A DNA stretch of 64,000 nucleotides, taken from positions 90,554,706 to 90,618,705 of the forward strand of contig CM061231.1 in NCBI GenBank assembly GCA_030844895.1, read 5' to 3'. Source of the DNA: Ambrosia x helenae (lineage: Eukaryota; Streptophyta; Magnoliopsida; Asterales; Asteraceae). Positions within the stretch are counted from its first letter, which is position 1. Each line of letters begins with the position of its first letter. Made by a program: the position numbers and the translations under genes. The notes under the pieces were generated by a model. The model was not told the origin of the DNA, made no database searches, and saw only the letters and a list, made by a program, of their open reading frames with translations. Positions 10,978-21,130 of the stretch are shown here, piece after piece.

Positions 10978-11976
10978 CTCATCCACTAACATTAAGCCCC
11001 AAAACGCGTTGGTGATTTAAGAGGCAAGACATTACTTATGAACCAAGGATCTCTCCTGGCCACGGCCGATGTGGGATTTTTCCTGGGGTGTCACACAATC
11101 TGCCCTAAAAACACAGATTGTGTAAGGGATGTTTACGTGACTATTTGGAGTCTTATATTGTATGTATTTGACATGACTTTGTATGAATACTTATATGAGA
11201 TGTGTATGAAGTATAAACTTTATCCTTGATGAACTAAACCAACACTATCACTGTAAGTCCTTAACATACTGAATGAGTTGCCGGTTATGGCAAGTGGGTT
11301 ATTAGTTGATAGTGCTATTAGGTCTGACAAACCTCACACCGGGTCGGGGGAGCGCGGGAGTGAACTATAACTTAATAGATTATCATTGTTGATAGGCAAT
11401 GATGCAAGGCAAACTGGTCACATTTGTGACAACACGTACATTGGCAGTTCGGTATATTGGTGTTAGTTATCATGAATGGTTCAGCTACCCCCGGCATGCG
11501 ATGAACTAGTGGTTACATGGTTTTTGGAACCAACTTAATTACTTACGCTTTTACTTGGTTACGTGGTTTTGGAAACCAGCGCATTTACTTACTCACCTTC
11601 TTTACTTTGTGAACTCACCGACATTGTTTGTTGACCCACGATATACATGATTTTGCTGGTAGTTAGCTTCCGGTGCCACGGTTAGAAAGCACTACACACT
11701 TCACTGCATTTGGGGTCTTGTGCATACACCTAAATTACATATTATGCTTTTACGTTTTCTTTCATATGGTTTTAATTTGGGCGCGTTATTTTGCGCATGG
11801 TTTTTAAAGGTTTAAATTTGGTTTACGCTTCCGCACCTTAAAAAAACTTGGTTTTTGAAAACGAACTAAATGGTTTGGGCATTTAGAGTTCGTTCATATG
11901 ACTTATGGCTATGGGATCCTGGTATGTCATGCGCCTCGCGGTATAAACCCCGCAGTGAAAATTTGAGGGTGTGACA

Positions 11977-12650
11977 ATAAATTTCTAATGAAAGTATTAG
12001 AAACATCACAATATTTATAATCTATGAAAAAACGTTTGGTAACGTTTTCTTTCTAGTAAGGGGTTTAGAAAGATAATTTCAAAGTATTTGAAATATTTAC
12101 ATTTTCTAATAAAAGTATTGGAAAATAAAAGGTTTCGAAATATAAGAATGAATTTTGTAAAAGCAAATATATAATTCATTAAAAAGGATGACTTGAAAGG
12201 ATCGAAAAAAATAGTTCATTAACTATGCTACTATTTTGCTGAATATGAGGAGAACTCATATAGCTCAGAAAACGGTTCATGTGAGAAATATGAGTTGAGT
12301 AATATAATGGATGACCTCTATAACACAAAGATATAGATAGTCGCTATCTTATCACGGGTGTCTAATGTCATCATGAGTGATATTACTCAAACTTAATCAA
12401 AGTGCAAGCAATGTGAGGGGAAGAGCCATTTAAGACACAATCTGTAGGGATGTAAAAATGGTACTTGAGAAGTTTTCAAACTACATATGAAAGGAAGAAA
12501 CTTTCATCACCCCATTTGGTAGTTATCCAATAAACACATAAGTGTGGAGGTGACTTGGATTTGAAAATAGAAGGTTTGATATGAATGGATTTGATTTTGG
12601 GAAGTACAAATCACACGAACCTATAACAGACTTGTTATAAGTTAGTCCTA
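11977..12650 (+). pseudogene. Copia gag relic with zinc knuckle
   Basis: This segment starts where the E2 LTR ends. It is AT-rich and mostly without open frame. Near 12400-12445 it reads CKQCEGKSHLRHNL, a decayed CX2CX4HX4C knuckle whose last Cys is lost. The sequence then passes almost at once into the C-terminal RT/RNase H region. Protease, integrase and most of RT are therefore deleted. The same deleted form recurs at 15084-15869. Confidence 0.6.
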
Positions 12651-13410
12651 TTATGTGGAAAAAATTCTTGAGAAGTTTAATGGAAATGACTCTAATGTGG
12701 CTAGAACTTTCATTGACACGAGTCAATGTCTAACTAAGAATCAAGGTGAGCCTGTTAATCAATTAGAGTACTCAAAAATTATTGGCAGCCTGATGTATCT
12801 GATGAGTTGTATCAGACCAGACTTAGCAAGCAAGCTAAGTAGATACACAAGAAACCTAAGGTCATTTAATTCGAATTATGTGAAACAGGTGCTTTGGTAA
12901 TTAGGATACATACGAAACTACGGGCTGCAATATAAAATAGATATCCAGCAGTTGTTGAAGGTTACTATGATGGGAATTGGATATCTGACACGAATGAATC
13001 CAAGGCAACGAGTGGGGATTTGTTCACACTTGGAGGTGCTGCGATAATATGGAAATCATCTAAGCAAATGGTTATTGCTAGATCCATGATGGAATCAAAA
13101 TTCATCGCTTTAGAGGATGAATAGGCAGAATGGCTACGTCAATTTGTTAAGGATATACCTAGGTGGACGAAGCCGTCATTGGCCTAATACATACGCTGTG
13201 ATAGTCAATCGGTAATTGGTAGAGCTCATATCACAATGTGTATCAGTAAGAACAAGTATATAAGATGTAGCCGTAATACGGTACAACAACTAATCTCTAT
13301 AGGAGTTATCACTGATGACTATGTGAAGTCAAAGGATAACATCGCGGATCCGCTAACAAAAGGCTTAAGCATAGAGTTAGTTCAGAAGTCGTCAATGGAA
13401 TGGGCCTAAA
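12651..13410 (+). pseudogene. Copia RT C-terminus and RNase H
   Basis: The frame reads LEYSKIIGSLMYLMSCIRPDLA (from about 12760), the conserved copia motif, then KLSRYTRN. After a break near 12898 it continues as EGYYDGNWISDTNESKATSG, AAIIWKSSKQMVIARSMME and, near 13340, KSKDNIADPLTKGLS, all standard copia RNase H landmarks. Stops include those near 12898, 13121 and 13184. It lies upstream of a copia polypurine tract and LTR. Confidence 0.88.
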
Positions 13411-14008
13411 GCCCATGAAAGGCTAGGTTTAGGCGAAGGAAACCTAACTCAGCTGATTGGATATCCCAAGATCTGAGTTCAATAGGAAAACCTAATTGTA
13501 TGAACTGGCGAAGGTCACTGTGGGGGAGAGTTGGTGGAAACCCCACGTTTTGAAAAAGGGAGCTTATTATAAATTTAATAAGCTTCCTAGTCTATTCCTA
13601 AAAAGTGACAAGTTTGAGGTTAAGCTTATAGCTTTTAATGATTTGACTGAGGTAACCAGTCCTAGTAGATCACCTATGTGAGAGAGAAGTGGGGTCGCCT
13701 CGAAGGGTATTGTTGGGACACAATACATAAGAGCTCTCGCATAACCAGGCACGTGTCCATGACCATAACGGACACAACGATGAGGACTTGACGTTGTCAG
13801 GGAGAGTCTTGTGTGAAGCGTATTGTCGTACACACAAATGGCAGACGAGTTAAAAGACATCGCGTTCTACTCAGAGCCAGTGGGCTAAGTGCGTTTCATA
13901 AGCGAAGGTTCAAAGGGTCACACCCACCTATCGTATGCAAAACTCAACTATTGAAATTTAATCAGAATGAGGTTGTTTCTGAGAAGAAATCCCATTCATG
14001 TGGGGGAT
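13411..14008 (+). other. Copia 3' untranslated region and polypurine tract
   Basis: No coding frame is supported. TGTGGGGGAGAG at 13519-13530 is purine-rich but internal. The tract TGTGGGGGAT at 14000-14008 is placed directly before a TGTTTGAATTTT LTR start, so I take it as the polypurine tract. Confidence 0.6.
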
Positions 14009-14730
14009 TGTTTGAATTTTATGAGTGAATGTGAGTTTGGTTTGTCCCACATTGGTGGGGAGATGAAAGGTGGAGGATTTTATAAAATGAAACTAAATTG
14101 GAAGGAGTAAAATGTTAAGTCACATTATACTTTGGTACCTACCCGCGTGTTCAAGGGGGGCGGGGTGCAAAAATGGGTTCTGGCTCGAGGAAATTCTTGA
14201 ACCAACCCGACGCCCGCACTACCCACGGACACGAATGCAACTCGAAAAACCCGGGTCCGGGTGACGCTGGTTTTTGCTACCCGTTTTAATTTTTTTGTGA
14301 CTACGAGAAGAGTACAGAAGACTGTGACGAGTCTGTTTCTCTTACACTTCCACTGCAGTTAATAGGACAGTTAATCTCAATTACTTGTCATTAGTCTCTA
14401 CTTTGATTAGTGTTATTAACGCAGCAGAGGTTTCATGTTATATGTCATTCATGTCTCTATAAGAACTTGGACTTATTAGTGTACTTGATATGCTAGAAAA
14501 CTCCTAATGCATACACACACTACATACCTTCATCTCATAGAACACAATAGAATTCGCAAACCACAAACACTATTTTATTTCGTATACACAGACAAAAGCA
14601 GCCCTGTTTCGATTTATTTTCAGGCAAGTGGGATAGTCCGGCAGTGCACCACCACTGTTAAAGAACCGGCGTACCGTGGGAACAGACAGAGAATCTGTTT
14701 AAGGGAATTGTGTTAAACACAAGCCCGGTT
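14009..14730 (+). mobile_element. Copia LTR shared by two interiors
   Basis: It starts TGTTTGAATTTTATGAG after the polypurine tract and includes the copia-like stretch GTCCCACATTGGTGGGGAGAT near 14044-14066. The right end is uncertain; AATTGTGTTAAACACAAGCC near 14706-14726 looks like an end or leader boundary. The same interior sequence lies on both sides. Confidence 0.55.
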
Positions 14731-15083
14731 CACTTCTATGATTTCGTTTTCTATTACAGTTTGTTGCAGCAAGTACAGAGACTCGGGAACATGCGAACTT
14801 CATGTATGAAAGGCGTGTTATGATTACAATGTAAGTTTTCTAACAAACTTAAACAGATTAGTAAACAAACTTTCGTGTTCTTCCTAACAAATTTGGGTTC
14901 GCGAAAGTTTGTACATGTTTTCTTTTGGTACATCGAATTATTCATAATAGGAATACAATCTTTAATCCGAAAGACTGTTTTACAAAACAAGTTTTTTATT
15001 CAATTTTCGGATTCATGGGTGTTGGGGTTGTGTTTAGATAAACCGGACTATTAACATTTTTAACATGTGTTTACACATTTTGG
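14731..15083 (+). other. Copia leader-like region
   Basis: No gene is recognised. The stretch joins the LTR to the second copy of the interior. Confidence 0.35.
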
Positions 15084-15869
15084 AAATAATACATTTCTAA
15101 TGAAAGCATTAGAAACATCACAATATTTATAAACCCATGAAAAATGTTTGATAACGTTTTCTTTCTAGTAAGGGTTTTAGAAATATAATTTCAAAGTATT
15201 TGAAATATTTAAATTTTCTAATAAAAGTATAGGAAAATAAAAGGTTTCGAAGTATAAGAATGAATTTTGTAAAAGCAAATATATAATTCATTAAAAAGGA
15301 TGACTCGAAAGGACCGGAAAAAAAATAGTTCATTGGTTATGATACTATTTTGCTGAATATGAGGAGAACTCATATAGATCAGAAAACGTTTCGTGTGAGA
15401 AATATAAGTTGAGTAATATAATGGATGACTCTATAACACAAAGATATAGATAGTCGCTATCTTATCACGGGTGTCTAATGTCATCATGAGTGATATTACT
15501 CAAACATAATCAAAGTGCAAGCAATGTGGGGGGAAAAGCCATTTAAGAAACAATCCGTAGGGATGTAAAAATGGTACTTGAGAAGTTTTCAAACTACATA
15601 TGAAAGGAAGAAACTTTCATCACCCCATTTAGTAGTTATCCCAAAAACACATAAGTGTGGAGGTGACTTGCATTTGAAAATAGAAGGTTTGAGATGAACG
15701 GATGTGATTTTGGGAAGTACAAATCACACGAACCTAGAACAGACTTGTTATTAGTCAGTCCTATTATGTGGACAAAATTCTTGAGATGTTCAATGGAAAT
15801 GACTCTAATGTGGCTAGAACTTTCCTTAATTCTTGACACGTTCAATGGAAATCACTCTAATGTGGCGAG
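15084..15869 (+). repeat. Second copy of the deleted copia interior
   Basis: Nearly colinear with 11975-12720: the same gag relic, knuckle and deletion junction. It ends with a small duplication (GTTCAATGGAAAT at about 15788 and 15839, each followed by CTCTAATGTGG) and is cut by the LTR-B start at 15870. Because both copies share the internal deletion, the duplication came later than the deletion. Confidence 0.85.
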
Positions 15870-16299
15870 TGTAACATTTCGTATTTTTCAACTATGTAGG
15901 TTCGATATTTCAATCAATAAAACGTTGCGGGTCTAGATCTTCGAAAATTACGATTACGTGCCATTAGTATAAATTAATCATGCCATTATAAGCTAAAAAT
16001 GCCCATAAACATATCCCTATTCTCAAATTATCCTTAAAGTCTCTCAATTCTATGATTACGTGCCATTTGGTTTGACCTATACGTTGACCGCTTTAAATTG
16101 CACCTCTATACACTGTAAGTTACAGTTAATCATTTGGTTTTGTTAGTCGGCCCTGTACAAACAATAGCCCCAACGATTCAGGGGCTATTGGTTGCTAATT
16201 AAGGTGATTAGAAAAACTAGGTCTCGTGTTCTTGATTTGGGATAATATTAATCTGCAGAAATCTTTTAAATTCTTTTCGAAACAAAAACATTCACCAAC

Positions 16300-16387
16300 T
16301 GATCCATAGATCAGTTGGTAGTGCATGTTGGATTAAAGGCTTGAACCGGCTTTGGGCTCGAGTTCGAACCACGGCTCCACCCTTTTT
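16300..16387 (+). ncRNA. tRNA-like Pol III module 1 in LTR-B
   Basis: The A-box match is TAGATCAGTTGG (16307-16318), the B-box match GAGTTCGAACC (16360-16370), and a TTTTT terminator-like run follows at 16383-16387. Box spacing is 53 bp, as in tRNAs with a long variable arm. The acceptor ends do not pair, so a functional tRNA is unlikely. Confidence 0.6.
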
Positions 16388-16454
16388 ATTTTAAAACAGA
16401 TTATGAAATAAACAAAGTAGCCTACATAATTATTTGAAAGCAATAATAATAGTT

Positions 16455-16549
16455 CTCAGGTCCAGCCCAACTGGTATGGGCTTGTGATTTAAGACACTGA
16501 CTCGGCCAAGGACTCGGGTTCGAGTCCTGGCACAAACAACCATTTTTTT
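16455..16549 (+). ncRNA. tRNA-like Pol III module 2 in LTR-B
   Basis: The A-box match is CAGCCCAACTGG (16463-16474) and the B box is a perfect GGTTCGAGTCC (16517-16527) inside a pairable T arm. A seven-T run lies at 16543-16549. Spacing is 54 bp, close to module 1. The acceptor stem is not pairable. Confidence 0.6.
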
Positions 16550-18570
16550 AAGTTTCCTTTTATACTTATATTTGCTATATTCTTTTAAAAATAGTTTTTA
16601 AATACTAAAAGTGCTTTAAAAATTCTATAAAAATTATTTTATGTTAATCTAATGACAAAGTTTATTATACAATTTTTAGTTTTCCAAAAATCATTTATTT
16701 AATATATATTATAAATATTACAAGTTTATTCAATTATAATTTTAAAATTTTATAAAAATATCTAAACGACTTTATAAAATCTAACAAATAGTCTTTTAAT
16801 TATTTATTTCCCGATTTTCTTTTATTTATTAACAATTTATCTAATTAACGATTAATAAATTATCAATCCCCAAATTAGGAACCCTAGAACTACTTGTAGA
16901 CTAGAAAACTTAGACTTTTAAGTTTTCCCCATTACTCAATTATTGCCTTATAAATAGGGTGATATATGGACAAAAGAGCCACAATTATTCTATATCAAGG
17001 GATTCGATTCTAGTACTAAGGTGAGCTTACATAGCCCCTTTTTCTATTTACATTTTTGGGGTGAAAGGGGTTTAAACATTTTATACACTAGCATTTACTC
17101 ATTCTTACATTGTTGAGACTTATTCAATTTGGCTGTAACAAAAAGACACGGTACAATCATTAACAATGATCTAGCTGCCTGCTTAGATTATAACGCTATA
17201 AGTCTGACGAACCCATGACCCCGCATAAATTCAGGGACGATCAAAAATAGTTACACTTTTACAAACTTGCGAGTTAGGTGTCAGTCGACACAAGGTTTGA
17301 TTGTACAAAAGACGCATTGTTACATGTCACACTCATACGCTTACATTATACAACTGTGATTGTTGTACAAACTATTGTTATCTATCATATTCAAAAAACC
17401 TATGTATTCTAACCAACTATTTATAGTTGACCCCATCTTTCCAACTTAACATGTTTCAGGTTTATTTGCTATTGGAAGTTGCACAAGTCTTGGAACACAT
17501 AGGAGCTTTGGACCTAGTTTATAATAATCAACTTTTGCAATCTTTACTTGTAAGATGAATTGTAAATTGTTTAATATTGTGATACCTTGCAATTTCTGGT
17601 TCTTACTTTAACTAAACTCTAGTTACATTCCTTGCATTCTACTTAACAGGGTTAGCTAGATAGGACACACGTTGCACAGTTATAGGTTAATACCTGCATG
17701 AAGTGGTAATTTGGGGAATTGCCAGACTGCATACATGAGTAGTGAACCTCGGACGTTAGTGAACGATGAAAGTAAATAATTGTGAATTAATTGATTCAGA
17801 TTGATTGCAATTATGTGCTTCTATGAAACTCTGTGAAACTATGTGCAAACTGTATGTGATTACGTGAACTTAAACCGAAAACGTTAATAAAAATCATAAT
17901 AGGTGGACCATTAGGATGGTTGGGTCCTTAATACATTGGGTTACACTTATTATGGTCCAAAATAGTGAAATCATCGAAGAAAACACGTTGTACGACGAAG
18001 CAGGCCACCCAGTGCGGGCCGAAGGGGAGTGAACGGTCGCTCACTGCCTCCGAGTGGCTGCTCGCGGGTGACAGATTCAACCAAACTGACTTAAAACCCT
18101 ATTTAAGCAACCTTAAGCCTCTTGTATCCCCTAAACTCAACCCTAACCACCCCCCACTACCTAGTTACGAAAATATTAACCCCAAACACCTGCTAAGGCG
18201 CAAGAACATCGATCCGGAAGCTTGGAGAGCATTCGGTTGATAGTTTTGAAGTGCTTGCGGTATAACATTCAATCTCTCGTGTTTTAATCTTCCTTAATAT
18301 GTTATTAAAACCTTATAACTAAGTTTGTCCAGTTCTGAAACGTTTTCATAAAGATTAAAACTTGAGGTTTATAAAGATTGAATGGGTTAAACATAATCTT
18401 ATGTGATTTGTAATTGATAGGTTGCATGATATGCATGTTTATGATGTTTTGGATCTTTATCGTTTGATAAGTTTTTGGAACTTTCTTCGATTAAAGGTCA
18501 TATCAGATTTTTGGATTAATAAACTAGGTCAACTTTAAACAATCGTAACTCGAGTTTTACAATGAATTAG

Positions 18571-18706
18571 CTATATTCGACTCTTTCGAATATAGACCAT
18601 AATTATAAGCTATATTCGACCCTTTCGAATGGTCGAATGTAGAAAAGTTCCACATTCGACCTCCTTAAATGGGCGAAGGTGGCTTATGGTTTTGGACTAT
18701 AAATAG
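18571..18706 (+). promoter_or_regulatory. E3 LTR promoter: TTCGA palindromes plus TATA
   Basis: CTATATTCGA 18571-18580 pairs with TCGAATATAG 18586-18595 (perfect 10 bp). ATTCGACC 18614-18621 pairs with GGTCGAAT 18631-18638. An imperfect third pair spans 18650-18682. CTATAAATAG follows at 18697-18706. Confidence 0.7.
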
Positions 18707-18765
18707 CAATCTCATGTGTTGGTTTTCATTTGTAGATTTGAGTTTGTGATTTGAATGCTCTCAAA

Positions 18766-18791
18766 GGGGGAGGTCATGCCCGACCTCCCCC
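18766..18791 (+). promoter_or_regulatory. Perfect GC-rich hairpin downstream of E3 TATA
   Basis: GGGGGAGGTC 18766-18775 and GACCTCCCCC 18782-18791 pair perfectly around ATGCCC. The hairpin lies about 60 bp after the TATA box, hence near the expected RNA 5' end. Confidence 0.8.
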
Positions 18792-19046
18792 GGCCTCGAG
18801 ATAGGTGTTTATCCTACTGATGACAGTGTCTGTAACGTTTCTGAATTAATACGAATCTGTGATGACTTTGTTATCGTATGTTTCTGTCTCGTCTCGAATC
18901 TCCCGTCTGAAACCGAGTTGTTTTCGCTTAATCGATCCATGAATTCGGTTATTAACCGGATTCTCATGGCTGTGGTTCACTAACATGCTGCACTCATGGG
19001 TTATTTGATATGGAGTGCCAGCTTGGGTACCTCCCATTGTTGATTT

Positions 19047-19490
19047 GTGGGAGAGGTCATTGGCAGGGATGGTGAGACATGTGCATATGAATTAGAGAAT
19101 GCCTACAACGCTGTCATGCAATTTCAGTATTTGAGGAGAAATGCTGATGAGACCCTTAAGCACATGAAGAGGCAAATTGATCACTTGTTTGGCGAACTGG
19201 GAAGGGTTAAAAGGAACCTGATGAGGCTAGACATGAGAGGTCAGTTGCTAAGCAGGAGCTAGCACTTACTAGAGAGGGGTTGACTCTGGTTCGTAACAGG
19301 CTTATGGAAGCTCCGGGTCAAAATGGAGAGGAACATGAGGAGGATCCCGAGGAGGAGCCTATGATATGAGGATTCGATGCTCTCGGAGCAGCACCTAATG
19401 CAGTACTCGAGGAGAAGCTCGAGCCTGAGGAGGAGGAAAAGCCATTGGAGATAGAGATTCTAGACGAGAGCGAGGATGAGGGCTCGTGTG
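19047..19490 (+). pseudogene. E3 ORF upstream of gag, acidic coiled-coil protein
   Basis: The first frame (19047-19262) reads YELENAYNAVMQFQYL then ADETLKHMKRQIDHLFGELG, heptad-like and charged. A frameshift near 19230 leads into KQELALTREGLTLVRNRLME and then a very acidic tail (EEHEEDPEEEP, EILDESEDEG) to about 19490, broken by a TGA near 19367. I do not recognise the family. It lies between LTR and gag, and a relic lies in the same place in E2, so it seems to be an ancestral ORF of this lineage. An alternative is a divergent gag N-terminus. Confidence 0.5.
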
Positions 19491-19765
19491 TCTCCATGGA
19501 TCGCCAAGACGATTCATTTTTTTTTATTTTTTTATTATCCTAGTGTTTCACATACATTACTATTATGACTTCTATTTTATCGTTGCAAGACTTGATGATC
19601 GTTTGGCTTATGTTTGGATTTTTATTACTACTATTAAGCGACTACTTTATTCTATTCTCACGCATGTTATCTATGTTATATTCTAGTTTACTTGTACTAT
19701 GTGAACGATTGTATGTGGGACATATTATTGTTTTCTCATGAGAATAGTGTAAATGTAGAATTACT

Positions 19766-20596
19766 ATGGCGGGAAGAGGACACGGGAGAGGAAACATTAA
19801 CATGACCCAAGCAGAGCTGAACGCGCTCATCAACGAGAGGGTGGTTGAAGCCCTCGCAGCTATTCAAGCTGGTAACGCCATTTTGCTCTAATCTTTTCCT
19901 TAGACTCCAACGTTACGCTCTTTTCTCCTATGTGATTTTTGCTCTTTGTACATAGGCCAACCTGCGCATCACCCTCCAGTTTGTACCTACAAGTCCTTCA
20001 TGGATTGCAAGCCGCAGAACTTTGGAGGATCTGAAGGGGCTGTCGGGCGACTGAGGTGGTTCAAAAAACTGGAATCTTGCTTCGCTATGTGTAACTGTCC
20101 ACCAGCTGACAGGGTGAAATATGCCACTGCTACTCTCGAGAATGCGGCATTATCTTAGTGGAACTCTCAGGTGCAGATTCTAGGTGTTGATGTGGCTAAT
20201 GCTACACCTTGGGTGGATTTCAAGGTACTGATGAATGAGGAGTATTGTCCTCGAGATGAGATTCAAAAGCTGGAGACTGAGTATCTCAACTTAAAGATGG
20301 TGGGGTTGGAAATTGAGAACTATACCACTAGATCACATGAATTGGCGGTAATGTGCCCAAATTACTCCAACCCTCCCTACAAAAGGATTGAGTTTTACAT
20401 CAAGGGCTTGGTGCCCCAAATCAAGAGTATGGTTACTGCTACTAACCTCTACAACATTCAGCAGGTTATTTGTATGGCACACCAGTTGACTGATCGGAAG
20501 GCGGAAGAGGAACTGTTACCCCTCGTGGTGCTTCATCTTCTGGTACTAATGATAACAAGAGGAAGTGGGAGAATGCATCGGGGAAACCCCAGTTAA
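19766..20596 (+). pseudogene. E3 gag with a putative 84-bp intron
   Basis: ATG at 19766 opens MAGRGHGRGNINMTQ and then VVEALAAIQAG. The frame then meets TAA at 19889-19891, inside a GT...AG segment (19872-19955). Removing that segment joins it in phase to QPAHHPPVCTYKSFMDCKPQNF, the usual start of the gag core. A TAG at 20156-20158 breaks the core, which then continues as PWVDFKVLMNEEYCPRDEIQ and YIKGLVPQIKSMVTA. The coding sequence stops at the Sirevirus insertion near 20599, before any zinc knuckle. The core matches the E5 gag on the other strand. Confidence 0.85.
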
Positions 20597-20599
20597 TAG

Positions 20600-21112
20600 T
20601 GTGGAGGATCGTTTTTACAAAAAAAAAATTAGTTGATCATACAAGTCTACTAATCTAGGTGTGGAATCCCTAGATCAGTTACAAAATGACAGTAGTTGAA
20701 TCAAACACACTAATTCACCTTTTCAACATCCATTTCATTCATAAACAATGTTATAAAGCTTTACAATTTAGGTTTAAGATGAAATAAGCAACTCTTAGAC
20801 TGCTCTAGAACTCAGAGAGAAAACCTAGTTGACACACACAAGTAAATGGCAAAAAGTTAAACTTAAAACAAAATTTTGAATATTTATAGGCTGCACATTC
20901 GCCCCCTTGTAAGGGTCGAATGTGCACCTTCGTCCCTTCATATGGCACGAATTAGCACATGCATATCTTTCTTCCACATTCGCATGTTTCTCTCTTCCTT
21001 CGACCATAAACTTCTACATTCTACCTCCTGTATTTCCACATCCGCCCCCACGTAATCAACAAAACATCTTTGAATGTACAATCCAAATGCATTAGTCGCA
21101 AAACGTGCATCA
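20600..21112 (-). mobile_element. 3' LTR of Sirevirus-like copia
   Basis: On the minus strand it begins TGATGCACG directly after the purine tract and ends at about CCTCCACA, where E3 gag resumes, giving about 513 bp. TATA is CCTATAAATA (20881-20890). The pair GCACATTCG 20893-20901 with CGAATGTGC 20917-20925 lies just upstream of it. The 5' LTR is absent, so the lower boundary rests on the gag break and TG/CA ends. Confidence 0.6.
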
Positions 21113-21130
21113 GCAAACTCCCCCTCGACT
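21113..21130 (-). promoter_or_regulatory. Sirevirus-like polypurine tract
   Basis: Minus strand TCGAGGGGGAGTTTGC lies between the last ORF and the TGATGCACG LTR start. It is the standard copia arrangement. Confidence 0.7.

Larger units (their letters stand above)
10413..11095 (-). mobile_element. Complete Cassandra TRIM retrotransposon
   Basis: Two direct 271-bp LTRs (10413-10683 and 10825-11095), identical by eye, flank a 141-bp interior. The 5-bp TSD is CAATC (10408-10412 and 11096-11100). Read on the minus strand, the LTR runs TGTGACACCCC to GGGTGTTACA and contains a 5S rRNA-like segment, the diagnostic Cassandra feature. The PBS is complementary to initiator tRNA-Met and the polypurine tract is TAACAGGGGGTGAA. 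There is no coding capacity, as expected: the family depends on proteins supplied in trans. Matching LTRs and an intact TSD point to a recent insertion. Confidence 0.95.
8910..11976 (+). mobile_element. 3' LTR of E2, interrupted by Cassandra
   Basis: It begins TGTGACACCCCGC after the polypurine tract and ends GAGGGTGTGACA, so the ends form a short inverted repeat. Without the 683-bp Cassandra and one 5-bp TSD copy it is about 2.38 kb. A TATA box (CTTATAAATA, 9425-9434) lies upstream of a CT-rich leader (9488-9510). The end CGCCTCGCGG...CCCCGCAGTGAAAATTTGAGGG is shared with the E5 LTR on the other strand, which supports this boundary. Related sequence occurs at 17578-18565. No genes are supported inside. 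Confidence 0.85.
15870..17577 (+). mobile_element. Truncated LTR-B (Ty3/gypsy type)
   Basis: It begins TGTAACATTTCG and has a TATA box (TTATAAATAG, 16948-16957). The stretch from the CCCTAGAAC region (about 16882) through AAGGTGAGCTTACATAGCCCC (about 17020-17040) and TTGGGGTGAAA matches the minus-strand solo LTR at 33869-36374, so both belong to one family. The 3' end is missing: the E3 LTR starts at 17578, before the terminal hairpin and GTTACA end. Two tRNA-like modules lie upstream of TATA. Confidence 0.75.
17578..18860 (+). mobile_element. LTR and leader of E3 (relative of E2)
   Basis: It starts TGTGATACCTTGC and aligns by eye with the E2 LTR start, including CTTACTTTAACTAAACTCTAG (matching 8936-8956) and AAAGGTCATATCAGATTTT (18495, matching 10042). 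After about 18565 it diverges into TTCGACC palindromes, a TATA box (CTATAAATAG, 18697-18706) and a GC-rich hairpin. The exact 3' LTR end and the PBS are not found. Confidence 0.65.

Noticed and set aside
13519..13530. TGTGGGGGAGAG as the copia polypurine tract
   Set aside because: No LTR start follows; the tract at 14000-14008 directly precedes one.
16300..16549. Functional tRNA genes
   Set aside because: A and B boxes fit but acceptor stems do not pair and no clean anticodon arm is seen, so I call them tRNA-like.
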